Shown: positions 12,660 through 23,275 of the stretch, piece after piece | Numbering within the stretch: the stretch's first letter is position 1 | Layout of the letters: every line of letters starts with the position of its first letter | DNA from: Portulaca oleracea | Lineage: Eukaryota > Streptophyta > Magnoliopsida > Caryophyllales > Portulacaceae | Direction: 5' to 3' | Assembly: GCA_029582165.1 (NCBI GenBank) | Contig: CM055870.1 | Coordinates: 16,494,332 to 16,558,331 of the forward strand | Length of the DNA stretch: 64,000 nt | Made by a program: the position numbers and the translations under genes | Notes under the pieces: model-generated | Told to the model about the DNA's origin: nothing | The model's input: the letters and a program-made list of their open reading frames with translations, nothing else | Database searches by the model: none

Positions 12660-13150
12660 CTACAAGAGGATTAAGAGAAAATAAAAGAAGAGAGAAGACA
12701 GGCGAAAATCGCAGAAAAAGGTGGCACAATCGTGCAATAGGGTGTCACGATCGTGCGTGCCTTCAAATTTCCCAAAATTGGCCTGAAAACGAAAACGACA
12801 CGATCGTGCGAGCTGTTGCGGCTGGATGACACGATCGTGTGAGAGGGGTTGCATGATCGTGTACTTGGGTTGCTCCTGGTTGGCTTCACAAATGACATAA
12901 TCGTGTAGGCATCCGACACGATCGTGGAAGACCCTTGGGACAGGGTGGCACGATCTTGCGGTCGTCCGACACGATCGTGCACCCGAGCTTGCTCAAAAAT
13001 CCCAAGGCCTTTGACGTTCCCCAATGATACGATCGTGTGCTCTGCCGCACTTCCTTTTCTCTTTCTTTAATACTTTTCTTCATACTTAAGCTTAAACTTG
13101 ACACCCCTAACATCGATACGGATAAAGAGTTGATGTCACCCTCATCTATT
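12660..13150 (-). repeat. Gypsy LTR-like region with CACGATCGTG array
   Basis: Between about 12725 and 13037 the palindromic core CACGATCGTG, or a one-base variant, occurs about ten times, separated by unlike spacers of 10-50 bases. It lies just beyond the C-terminal coding end of the minus-strand gypsy fragment, where a 3' LTR should be. The related element at 35541 has a comparable array of GTCACGGTCGCGAC-type motifs inside its LTR, which supports reading this as LTR sequence. The LTR ends are not clear. Confidence 0.55.
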
Positions 13151-15290
13151 ATCTCCAATATGGGTCACTACTCAAGGGCGTCATCGCCAAGAAAAATGAG
13201 GATCGAGATTGACGGTGGCTCATCCGAACCCGAAACGAATTGCACCTCCAAGCCCTTACCCTTTGAAGCCTTTCTTGCTTGGTTGAGTAAGGTGGAGAAG
13301 GGACCCGAGACCTTTTCATCCTCCCCTTCTTGACGAGGATTCGCCCTCAAATCCCCATTGGGCTCATCATCTTTGATGTAAGGAGACAAGTCGTCGACAT
13401 TGAAAGTGGAAGAAACACCCATGTCCTCTGGAAAATCTAACTTATAAGCATTATCATTAATCTTTACCAAAATTTTGAAAGGCCTATCACTTCTTGATAT
13501 AAGTTTACTCTTCTTCCTTGATGGGAACATTTCCTTCCTTAAGTGCAATCACACCAAATCTCCCAGTTTGAAGGTGATATGTCGCTTATGCTTGTTCGCC
13601 CTCGCCTTGTACACCTTATTGACTTTCTTAATCCTATCTCGAATTCGCTCATGTAGCCTCTGCACTTCCTTAGCCTTCTCATTGGCCTTAACACTCACTC
13701 TCGACTCAAGAGGTAAGGGAATCAAGTCAAGGGGTGTGAGAGGGTTTACTCCATAGCATGTCTTAAATGGTGAATGACCCGTAGCGAAAGAAGGAGCCTG
13801 GTTGTAAGAAAACTCAGCATGGGTCAATTTCAGATCCCAATCCCTCAAACTTCTACTGACTAAATCTAGAAGTAAAGTAGTGAGAGTCTTGTTAGTTACT
13901 TTCGCGTGGGCGCGTGAAGTTGACTAGGAACCTTTAGTTCTTTGATCTAGATTGATAAGCTTCATTCCCACTCCTTGGGACGATACCCTTAATTCGCATC
14001 CTCGTCCAAGGTCGTATTTTTCCGGGTAAACCAATCCACTTTATCTGTTCGATGATCCTCGTACCTGCTTTGCTTCTCGATGCCAACCCGTACCCTGTTG
14101 ATGTCGGCCTCTCCTCTCTTTCTTAATAGCCTTTTTCTCTCCTTTTGACTCCCCCACTGCCTCCATCTCCCAACCCTACTTGCTGGGAAGGGGAGTTACG
14201 CCCTATCTGTCCCTTACTCTGGCATTGAATTTAGGAAGCCCTTGTTTGTGGATGATGTGAAGTGCTAAAAGGAAAATTTGTTCCCGATGACTTTCATAGC
14301 GATCTCCAAAAATGACCAACAAATTTTGTATCTCGATCCGAAACTATGCTTCGTGGAATCTCGTGGAGCCTAACAACATCTTTGAAAAAAGAGAGAGGCT
14401 ATGTGTGTAGTATCATAAGTCTTCTTACATGCAATGAAGAGAGCCATTTTTGAAAATCACTTTACAATAACCATGACTGCGTCTTTTTACCTTCGAGTCT
14501 GGGATAGTGCCACTATGAAATCCATACTCAAGTCCTCCCAAGTACCTTGAGGAGCTGGAAGAGGAGTATAAATGCCTTGATGAAACTGGCTCTTGGATTG
14601 TTGACAAGTGACACACCTCAAAACAACATCGTGCATATCTCTTCCTATCGCGGGCCAATAGAAGTGTTCTTTGAGCATGTCTATGGACTTGTTGATGCCG
14701 AAATGCCTGGCAAGACCTCCTCCATGAACTTCCTTCACCAATAACCTCCTCAAAGGACACGGGGGTATGCATAATTTGTTTCCCTTGAATAGATATCCAC
14801 CTTGAAGAACATACAGACCTCCATCTCCACTCAAATGAGGTTGGAAATTCTCATCTTTCTTGTAATATTCTTGAATGACTTGGAAGGCTAAGACCCAAGC
14901 TTCCATCATGGACAAAAGAGCATGTCTCCTTGATAAAGCATATGCCACCACATTCATGCTGTCCTTCTTATGTTTTGCTACAAAATTGAAACTTTGAAGG
15001 AACTCAACCCACTTGGCATGGGGGGAGTTGAGTTTGTGCTGTTCATTCAAGTACTTGAGCGCCTCATGATCGGAATGTAGCATAAACCGACTCAGTCATA
15101 GATAATGGGACTAATGATCCAAAGCACGATCAAGGGCATAAAACTCCTTGTCATAGGTTGAGTAATTTCTTCGGGAGCCATTCAACTTCTCACTAAAGTA
15201 AGCAATGGGGCATTGGTTTTGCATCAATATGGTCTCAATGCCAACTCCACTTGCATCGCAATCTACCTCGAACACTTGAGTGAAGCAGGG
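13151..15290 (-). pseudogene. Ty3/gypsy pol remnant (RNase H-integrase)
   Basis: Read on the minus strand from 15290 down, the frame starts inside RNase H ([13 protein letters not shown]) and continues through the [11 protein letters not shown] motif and a mutated ADALSRR motif (D to Y). The integrase follows, with its His/Cys finger, the first catalytic Asp in MDFIVAL, and a C-terminal WLHLRKE-type tail near 13550-13170. Stops interrupt it near 15086-15113. About 390 bases at 13870-14255 do not fit integrase and look like an insertion. Reverse transcriptase and gag are absent because the fragment starts exactly at the A-LTR end at 15291. It is not functional. The C-terminal part resembles the element at 35541. 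Confidence 0.85.
13870..14255. mobile_element. Unidentified insertion within the gypsy integrase remnant
   Basis: Integrase homology stops near 14256 on one side and resumes near 13848 on the other. The intervening bases have a different character, including CTTGGGACGATACCC and TTTTTCCGGGTAAA, which recall the end of another LTR. I could not find its termini or a target duplication. Confidence 0.4.
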
Positions 15291-15816
15291 TGTAATAACC
15301 CGCCCCAAAATCACGATTAATTAAGCGCTAATTACCTTAATTACCTAAGTTACGTATAATTTTTTTTTTTCGCTTTTACCTTTAATTATTTATTTTATCG
15401 GTGTCAAGTCTCGTGCAGGAGATGACAAAGGGTATCGGGTTACGGGTTTATAAACCTTTAAGTTACTTTATTTACCCGTTAAGTTAATTTGTGTCGGGTT
15501 TTACCGTTTATGTTATTTCTTTAACCGAAAAGGGTTTAATTATTTTACCTTTTGACGTTCATATTTTATTATCCAAACCTTAATTTATTTTATTTAGATT
15601 ATGTTTATTTTATTACAAGTAATATTTATATTCCATTCATTTAATTTTATTAGTTCAAGTTCTATTTTATTTTAACCCAATTGTTACCGATTAAATTTAT
15701 TTTGTACAAAACTAATTATTTAAACCTAATACACTTGTAATCATTTTATTTAATTTATAGTTTCAGATTTTAATTAAGTTATAATTAGTGCTTTTAAGTT
15801 AATTAGAGAGTATATA
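15291..15816 (+). mobile_element. Family A LTR fragment, inverted
   Basis: This is the reverse complement of roughly 1270-1796: it begins TGTAATAACCCGCCCC and stays similar through the TTAATTAGAGAGTATATAT stretch, then stops where element B begins at 15817. It therefore holds one end of an A LTR in the opposite orientation to the copies at the window edges. The remaining 2.8 kb or so of the LTR is missing. Confidence 0.85.
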
Positions 15817-18800
15817 TGTAACGCCCCGGAAATTCAATTATAGAAAAGTCAAGTCAAACTAACGTTAACAGACAAAACTTAGCGGAAGACTTCAAATTTA
15901 GTTTGGGCGTCACTGCCGTATTCCTGAAGGAACACAAGGCGAGAAAGGAAAACACAACTGTCTGCTAACGGTAACTACTAACAACTCAAAACAAAACTTT
16001 AAGACATCACAACGAAAACAAAATAAAAAGATTCAAGAACTTCTAGACTCGTCGTCCTCACTTCTAATTCCCGTCCCCAGCATTTAGATCTTCACCTGAA
16101 AACAAAACATTTCAAAAATGAGGGGGAAAACTCAATAATGTCTACCCCTAACGTTTAAAACAGTTTAAGTTCATTTCAATTCATTTTGGGGAGAGGGATC
16201 AAATCAAACGTTTTACAAACCTTTAATCCCATAATGTTTCCTCAACCCATCCAATCCATATTTTAATTTGCGGGCGGGATATCAAATCCCATAAAGAACA
16301 TCGCCTACCAAAGGCATCAAACAACTATCCTATATCAGGGATGAAACCCTGATCTCCTGGCACATAACCCATACAAGCATCAAATCCTGGTCTCAGGGTT
16401 ATCACCCGCATAAACATTAGCCTCTCAAAGGCATCAAACAGTCGCCCACCAAAGGCTTCATAACATCTATCCTATATCAGGGATGAAACCCTGATCTCTT
16501 GGCACATAACCCATACAGGCATCGAATCCTGGTCTCAGGGTTATCACCCGCAAAAACATTAACCTGTCAAAGGCATCAAATCAACAACCCGCTTAATGTT
16601 TCCACTTTGAATTATTAATTCATTATTCAAACTCATCTCACAACTCTCAAGTCAAACCCAACCCAGATTATCAAAATCAATAATAAAACCACTTATAAAA
16701 GACCATCTCAATTTCTCCACTCATAAAACAAGGTACAACAATTACAAACAGTTATCCAAAACAGATGGTCATAATTCTACAAAAGTCCCCCTTCGGGATG
16801 CAATATCAAAACAGATTAGAAAACATTAAAACACATTTAAAGAGCATCCTGGTGGGGATTAGAGCATAGACAATTACCTGATATACTTCACAGCACAGCC
16901 AAAAAGGAGAACACACTTGAGCTCACTAACGTCTCGCACTAACTCGGCCTAGAATAAGAATAATTATCTAATCAAAACGCGTTCTAACGAAGTTAGTACT
17001 AACTATTAACTACCTAACCCATCCCCTAGGAACACTTAGGTTCCTATCATTTATGAAATTACACTTAACACCTCCAAGAAAACACATAACAAGATCACAT
17101 ATTATTTTCACTCAACAATTCTTATAAATAGAATCAAGCAGAGGACAGATTATAACGTTCCCATAAAACGGGTCACAACTCGACTTCCCGACATCCTACG
17201 GGTCTGGTTTTGGACTTTTCGGAAATCTCGGGATGTCTACTAAAACTTCTATGTTGATGGCTAAGCCCAAATCAGTCTCGAAGGACTCTAAAAACACCCA
17301 TCTTCCCAATTGGTCCAATTCTGATAGGTTCTGGTAAAATGGTTATAACTCGGGCTATACAAATCAAACGTTCGATCCGTAAAATTCCTAGGGTTCCTAA
17401 CATCTAAGGGAACCTCCAGTTAAAAGGGCTCGATCAAAAGGTAACTACACTAGCCGTGGTGACTCGGTCTTTAGACACTAACGAAACTGTCCCGATAACT
17501 GTTTTTAACTAATTTGTTATTTCGGTTCTAACCTTTACCAAAAGGTCTTGGGGTTCTAATTTGGGCTTAAAACGATACTTAGGGTCCAAGATATAAATTC
17601 CAACTTTAACTTAGGTCCAACAATTAAACTTGTAGAAGTAAACTTATTAAAAACAAGGACACTTTAATAAAACTCTAATTAAAAACTTAAGTCGTACAAC
17701 GAAATAAAATTCCTTTGAACATAAAACACGTAAACAAGGCTTTAAAGATTTTAAAACATGAATTAGTTATAAGCTTATAACATTACAACAAGAATTTCAC
17801 AAAGTAAAACAAAGGTGGTTAAACATGCGGTTTCTTTAAACAAGATTCAAGAAAGACTTAGGTTACATGTAAAAGAAACATAAAGAACTTAGAAACATTT
17901 AAACTACCAATCAAGAATCCCAACAACTAATTCTTTTACTAGACTCCATCAAGATTCAAGAATTACTAAACAAGAATTGTACTTTTATTAAGTCAACCTA
18001 ATTTATCTAACAACTTAAACATGAATAACCTTTAAAGAACACAAAGAATATATAAAATAAAGTACAATAAACATGTAACTACTAATCAAGAATTTAAGGT
18101 TTTATTAACAAGAAATCAACTTGTAGTAGGTTAACTAATTTATTTAACAAACTTAACAAGATTTACTTTTAAGGAACAATAAAGAACATAACGATTTAAT
18201 AACTAAACATTCAAGAATTAACCTAGGTAATAAATTTCCAAATTCGTACATACAATAATATTGTGGTCTAAAAGATTCATATAAAAAAAATAAAGAATAT
18301 TAAAGAACCACTTTTAAACCTAATAACCAACTATTACAACCTAATCTAATTACAATTTACAACATAAAATTACACATAACAATTAATAATTTACACATAA
18401 TTACAACAAGAAAAACAATTACAAATAATTTCCCCTAATTACAAAAATTACAGAAATTATAAACATTAACATTACAAATATATAAATCAGATTGTTAATA
18501 TTAAAACAAGAAAAGAAAAGGAAAAAGAAAAAGGAAAAGAAAGAGTTAGAACAGATTAGGGTTAGGGTTAGGGTTTTACGCAGAGGGTGGTGCCGGTGGT
18601 TTCCTATTGTGGTGGTGGCGGTCGCGGTGGCTGCCGTCTGGTGGTCGGCTGCTGGGCGAGAGAGGGAGAGAGAGAGGAGAGGGGAAGGCTAGGGTTTGGT
18701 ATTAGGGAGAGATTAGGGTTTAGGGTTTGAGAGGGGGTTTTTATACTAATACCCAATTTAGGCCCACTAATCTAATCTAATCCTAATCCAACCCATTTAA

Positions 18801-19091
18801 AACAATTAAAACCTGATTTTTCTAAAAACCCAATCACTCTAATAAAAGTAATAATAATATTAATACTAATAATCATATAATCACATAGCAAATAATATTC
18901 ACGTAATTAATCACATAATAATATTAATCAGCGGAAATTACTATTCTACCCTTGTTAGCCCCTCAACGGTCCTACGAGCTCAAGCGTTAGCATAAATAAA
19001 CACAAACGAATAATAATAAAAAAAAACGAAGTCAAACCTAATTTACTAACGACGTCACGGTCAACATCTTTGGATTTTTCGGGGTTTTACA
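15817..19091 (-). mobile_element. Element B long LTR (3' LTR of minus-strand gypsy)
   Basis: The LTR begins TGTAACGCCCCGGAAA and ends TTTTTCGGGGTTTTACA, short inverted ends typical of LTRs, for a length of about 3.28 kb. It directly adjoins the polypurine-type boundary and the integrase end of the pol pseudogene, so on the minus strand it is the 3' LTR. Two copies of a 141-bp unit start at 16302 and 16443. A GC-rich patch with short telomere-like TTAGGG runs lies at 18555-18740. ORFs in it are low-complexity and not genes. No matching 5' LTR is present to the right of 22600. Confidence 0.85.
16302..16583. repeat. Tandem duplication of a 141-bp unit in LTR B
   Basis: The unit starts CGCCTACCAAAGGC at 16302 and again, slightly changed, at 16443. 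Both copies contain ATCCTATATCAGGGATGAAA and TCTCAGGGTTATCACCCGCA. A short third start appears at about 16563. Confidence 0.8.
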
Positions 19092-19235
19092 TCATTACCT
19101 TCTTAAAAGAAGTTTCGTCCTCGAAACTTAAACTTAACCCTAACGGTCCGGTAAGGAAACTAACGGTTTCATTCCTCCTAGAACTCGAGGTTTTACAACA
19201 TTACCTTCTTAAAAGAAGTTTCGTCCTCGAAACTT
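19085..19235. repeat. 106-bp direct duplication spanning the LTR/PPT boundary
   Basis: The block TTTTACANCATTACCTTC, running on through a CTTCTTTTAAGAAG-type palindrome (seen here as CTTCTTAAAAGAAG) into TTTCGTCCTCGAAACTT, occurs at 19085-19129 and again at 19191-19235. It covers the end of LTR B and the polypurine tract of the minus-strand element, so that boundary is present twice. Confidence 0.8.
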
Positions 19236-19243
19236 GACGCGCC

Positions 19244-22200
19244 TTAGGCTTGGAACAAGTGAGGGTACTTCTTCCTCATTTCGTCTTCTGTCTCCCAGGT
19301 TGCTTCTGTTGTGGTATGATTTGCCTATCGTACCTTTACCAAGGAAACTACTTTCCTCCTAAGCTGCTTCTTTCTACGGTCCAATATCTCTAGCGGTTGC
19401 TCTTCATAGCTCAGATCTTCTTGTAGTTGAAGCGGCTCAGGATCAATCACGTGAGTCGGGTCCGGAACATATTTTCTGAGTTGTGACACATGAAAGACAT
19501 TGTGCACTCTAGGGAGTTCTCCTGGCAGCTGTAACTTGTAGGCGACTTCTCCGACGCGTTCCAAGATTGGATATGGCCCGATAAACCTTGGTGTCAACTT
19601 CCCCGACTGGCCGAATCTCATAACTCCCTTCGTGGGTGAAACCCGCAAAAACACGTATTCCCCTACTTCGAACTCTAAAGGCCTCCTCCTCCTGTCAGCA
19701 TAACTCTTTTGTCGACTTTGTGCTGTCTTCATCTTGTCTTGAATGATTCGAACCTTCTGAGTAGTGGCCTGTATTAGGTCCGGTCCGATCGTTATAGCTT
19801 CATCGATGTCCTGCCAACATAGGGGAGTTCTACATCTCCTTCCATACAAGGCTTCGAAGGGTGACATCCCTATACTAGCATAGTAACTATTGTTGTAGGA
19901 GAACTCAATGAGAGTCAACTCGTCATCCCACGAGTCTTTGAAATCTAATGCGCATGCTCGCAGCATATCTTCGAGGGTTTGGATGGTCCTCTCTGTCTGC
20001 CCATCTGTAGCTGGGTGAAATGCGGTACTGAACTTGAGCTTTGTACCAAACGCCTCTTGTAACTTTTTCCAAAACGGTGGAATCGGTGTCTCTGCGAGAC
20101 TATAGAACTGGGTACTCCGTGTAACCTTACAATCTCCCTTACATAGGCTTGAGCTAGCTGATCTAGGGACCAGTTGTTGGCGATGGCTAGGAAATGAGCT
20201 GATTTGGTCAAACGATCTACAATCACCCATATTGCATTGTGTTTCCGCCTGGTCCTTGGTAGACCTATCACAAAATCCATTGATATCGAATCCCATTTCC
20301 ACTCAGGGACGTCTAACGGTTGCAGAAGTCCGGCTGGTCGTTGATGCTCTGCCTTGACTCGCTGGCATGTAAGGCACTTTGCCACAAAGTCTGCCACTTC
20401 TTGTTTCATATTACTCCACCAGAACATCTGTTTCAGGTCCTTGTAAAGCTTATTTCCTCCTGGGTGTACAGAATATGGTGTATTGTGCCCTTCTTCTAAA
20501 ATCTTCCTCTTTAACTCCTCCATGTTAGGTACACAGACGCGGTTATGGAACCGTAATGTACCATCTTCGTGAATCACGAAACCAGGGGCTTTCCCCTGCG
20601 AAACTTCCTCCCGTATCTTGACAAGCTGTAAGTCCAGCTCTTGGGTCCTCTTGATCTCTTCCATAAGGGTAGGTTGCAACTCCATGGCATTCAATACAGC
20701 TTTCTTCCCAGGTGTTACCACATTAATCTCCAATCTCCTAAACTCCTCGCACAACTCGTGCGGCATCATCAAGTGGTTTATAGCAGGATACGGTCTTCTA
20801 CTCAGGGCATCAGCCACTACATTTGCCTTCCCGGGATGATATTGGAAATTCACATCGTAATCCTTCAGAAACTCTAACCATCTTATGCACTGAGGTTCGG
20901 CTCATACGTGTGAAAAGGTACTTCAAACTCTGATGGTCTGTGAATATCTCGCAGTGTACTCCATAAAGATAATGTCTCCAAATCTTAAGCGCAAAAACCA
21001 CTGCTGCCAACTCCAGATCATGAGTGGGGTAATTCTTCTCATGCGTCTTCAGTTGCCTGGATGCATATGCAATCACCTTCCCTTCCTGCATGAGCACACA
21101 ACCCAATCCACCATGCGATGCGTCCATCAGATAACAAAACCTTCGTTCCCTTGAGGTAAAGCAAGAATAGGGGCCGAGGTAAGCCTCTTCTTTAACTCCT
21201 GGAATGCTTGCTCACATTTTTCCGACCATGCGAACTTTATTGACTTCCGAGTCAAATTGGTCAACGGGGTGGCGATTTTTGAGAAATCTTGCACGAGCTT
21301 CCTATAATACCCTGCCAAACCCAGAAAACTCCTAATCTCCGTGGCATTCTTCGGTGTCGGCCACTTGGTGATGGCCTCCACCTTTTGAGGGTCTACTGCC
21401 ACTCCTTCCTTAGACACCACATGTCCTAAGAAAGCTACTTGTTCCAACCAAAACTCACACTTCTTAAGCTTCGCATAAAGCTTGTTGCTCCGTAGAGTCG
21501 TCAATACTTCTCTCAGATGATTCGCATGCTCCTCTCGTGTTCCTAAATATACCAATATGTCGTCGATGAACACCACTACAAACTTATCCAGGAACGGCTC
21601 GAACACTCTGTTCATCAAATCCATGAAAGCGGCTGGGGCATTTGTAAGCCCAAAAGGCATTACCACGAACTCATAATGGCCATACCGAGTTCGGAATGCG
21701 GTTTTAGAGATATCTTCTTCGCGAATTCTCAACTGATGATAACCTGACCTCAGGTCTATCTTAGAAAACGTTGTTGCTCCTCGCAACTGATCGAAAAGAT
21801 CATCAATACGAGGTAGAGGATAACGATTCTTGACGGTAATCTTGTTCAACTCTCGGTAATCGATGCACAACCTCATGGTACCATCCTTCTTCTTCACGAA
21901 CAGTACAGGTGCTCCCCATGGTGACGTGCTGGGTCGGATACATCCCTTTTCTAGCAGTTCGTCTAGCTGAGTCTTCAACTCCTTAAGCTCTGCGGGCGCC
22001 ATGCGATATGGGGCTTTTGAAACAGGTGCGACCCCGGGCTCCAAATCGATGCAGAAATCTACCTCCCTGATTGGAGGCAGACCCGGGATCTCCTCCGGAA
22101 ATACATCAAGATACTCCCGCACTACCGGGATATTCTCAATTGTAAGCTCCTCCGCCTTGGTGTCGATTATGTTGCACAGAAATCCTTCACAACCTTGACC

Positions 22201-22600
22201 CAACAACCTCTAGGCCTTGAGGGCAGAGATGATCCGCACACTCTGAAGATGCCTATCACTCCAATGCACTACCTTCCTTCCGTTCGGTCCCATTAAGGTC
22301 ACCTTTTGCTTATAACAATCTATCTGAGCTCTATATTTTGCTAACCAGTCCATCCCCAAAATAACGTCGAACTCCATTAGGTCAAACATATAAAGGTCGG
22401 CCTCAAACTCCTATCCTGCTATCACTATAGGACATCCACCATATAACTCTCCACAACTAATGGTATCCCTGGTAGGTAGGGCTACAGACATAGGCTTACT
22501 ATTCTCCGAGGGTTTCATCTTAGCCTTCTCTACTATAGCTCGTCCAACAAAAGAATGACTAGCACCAGAATCAAACAAAACAGAGCCCTGATTTTGATGC
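19244..22600 (-). pseudogene. Element B Ty3/gypsy pol pseudogene with chromodomain-like tail
   Basis: On the minus strand the order is aspartic protease (FDSGASHSF near 22560), reverse transcriptase (21127-22206, catalytic FIDDILVY), RNase H (DASHGGLG, then TDHQSLKYL), and integrase with His/Cys finger (LTCQRVKAEH) and MDFV Asp. A C-terminal tail ends EATWETEDEMRKKYPHLF at 19244. This protease-RT-RH-IN order with that tail fits chromoviruses of the Tekay/Del type. It is dead: stops occur near 22410, 22207 and 19322, and frames change near 21127, 20870 and 20110. The change near 20110 falls where the second integrase Asp belongs. Gag, primer-binding site and 5' LTR are absent beyond about 22600. 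Confidence 0.9.
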
Positions 22601-22639
22601 TCACTGCATCTGTGACAACACCATCTCTATTGATATTTC

Positions 22640-23126
22640 CCAACTTATTATAGAAGATGTGTGTATTGATATTTTCATAACATAATAAAGTGCTACAATT
22701 TCCCATTAAAAAAAACACACACACGTACGCACAAGTATATCTTAATTTATGCAACATGTGTATTTTTTTTAACAAAAGATTGTATTTCTTTGCAAAACAG
22801 TACATCATACATGTGTTAATATTGAACCAATTAATCATTAATAAAAAATAATTATTTTTCTTATAAAAGAAAAGTGACGTAATTCTGTTGCACTCAAGGA
22901 GATAAGCAAAGGTTAGCGTTAATATTAAAAAATATTCTAGCTTATATTATACGTCATATGCAATTTATGATCCCCACATGAAGGTACTCCTCAAATTGTA
23001 CTTTCATAATTGAATTTCTTTCATATCATTCTTGAACATTGAATAATAGTGTCTATTTTGTTAATGTGTAAAAATTAGAAGCGACAGACCAGCATATTAG
23101 TATATTACAAATTTTGGAAGTGGGTT
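22640..23126. other. AT-rich unassigned stretch
   Basis: No coding or terminal-repeat signal is visible. The pol frame of element B fades out just before this stretch, so the truncation point lies near 22600-22650. Confidence 0.35.
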
Positions 23127-23275
23127 GGCCTAGTTTTTTTGTCCGTTATGTTGCGGTAGATTGCGATAAGTTGCGGTAAAATTAGTAAAAAGGTAATGGT
23201 AATTGCGGTATATTGTGATAGGTTGCGGTAATTTGCGTTGCGATTAGTTGCGTTAACGCACAAAAGAACGGTGCC
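23127..23275 (-). mobile_element. Short MITE with GCGGTA repeats, copy 1
   Basis: The right end GCGTTAACGCACAAAAGAAC, followed by GGTGCC, and the left end GGCCTAGTTTTTTTGTCCG are rough inverted repeats. The interior is built of TTGCGGTAGATTGCGATAAG-like units. It is the reverse-complement relative of the element at 25855. It is non-coding. Confidence 0.7.

Noticed and set aside
18492..18692. Lys/Arg/Glu-rich 66-codon ORF
   Set aside because: Composition follows the purine-rich LTR sequence; no conserved feature.
18555..18740. Possible interstitial telomere
   Set aside because: Only a few units in one orientation, embedded in a well-bounded LTR.
19244..22600. Integrated pararetrovirus as the source of the RT/RNase H sequence
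   Set aside because: The order protease-RT-RNase H-integrase with a chromodomain-like tail, next to a bounded LTR, fits a Ty3/gypsy retrotransposon; no movement-protein or virion features are present.
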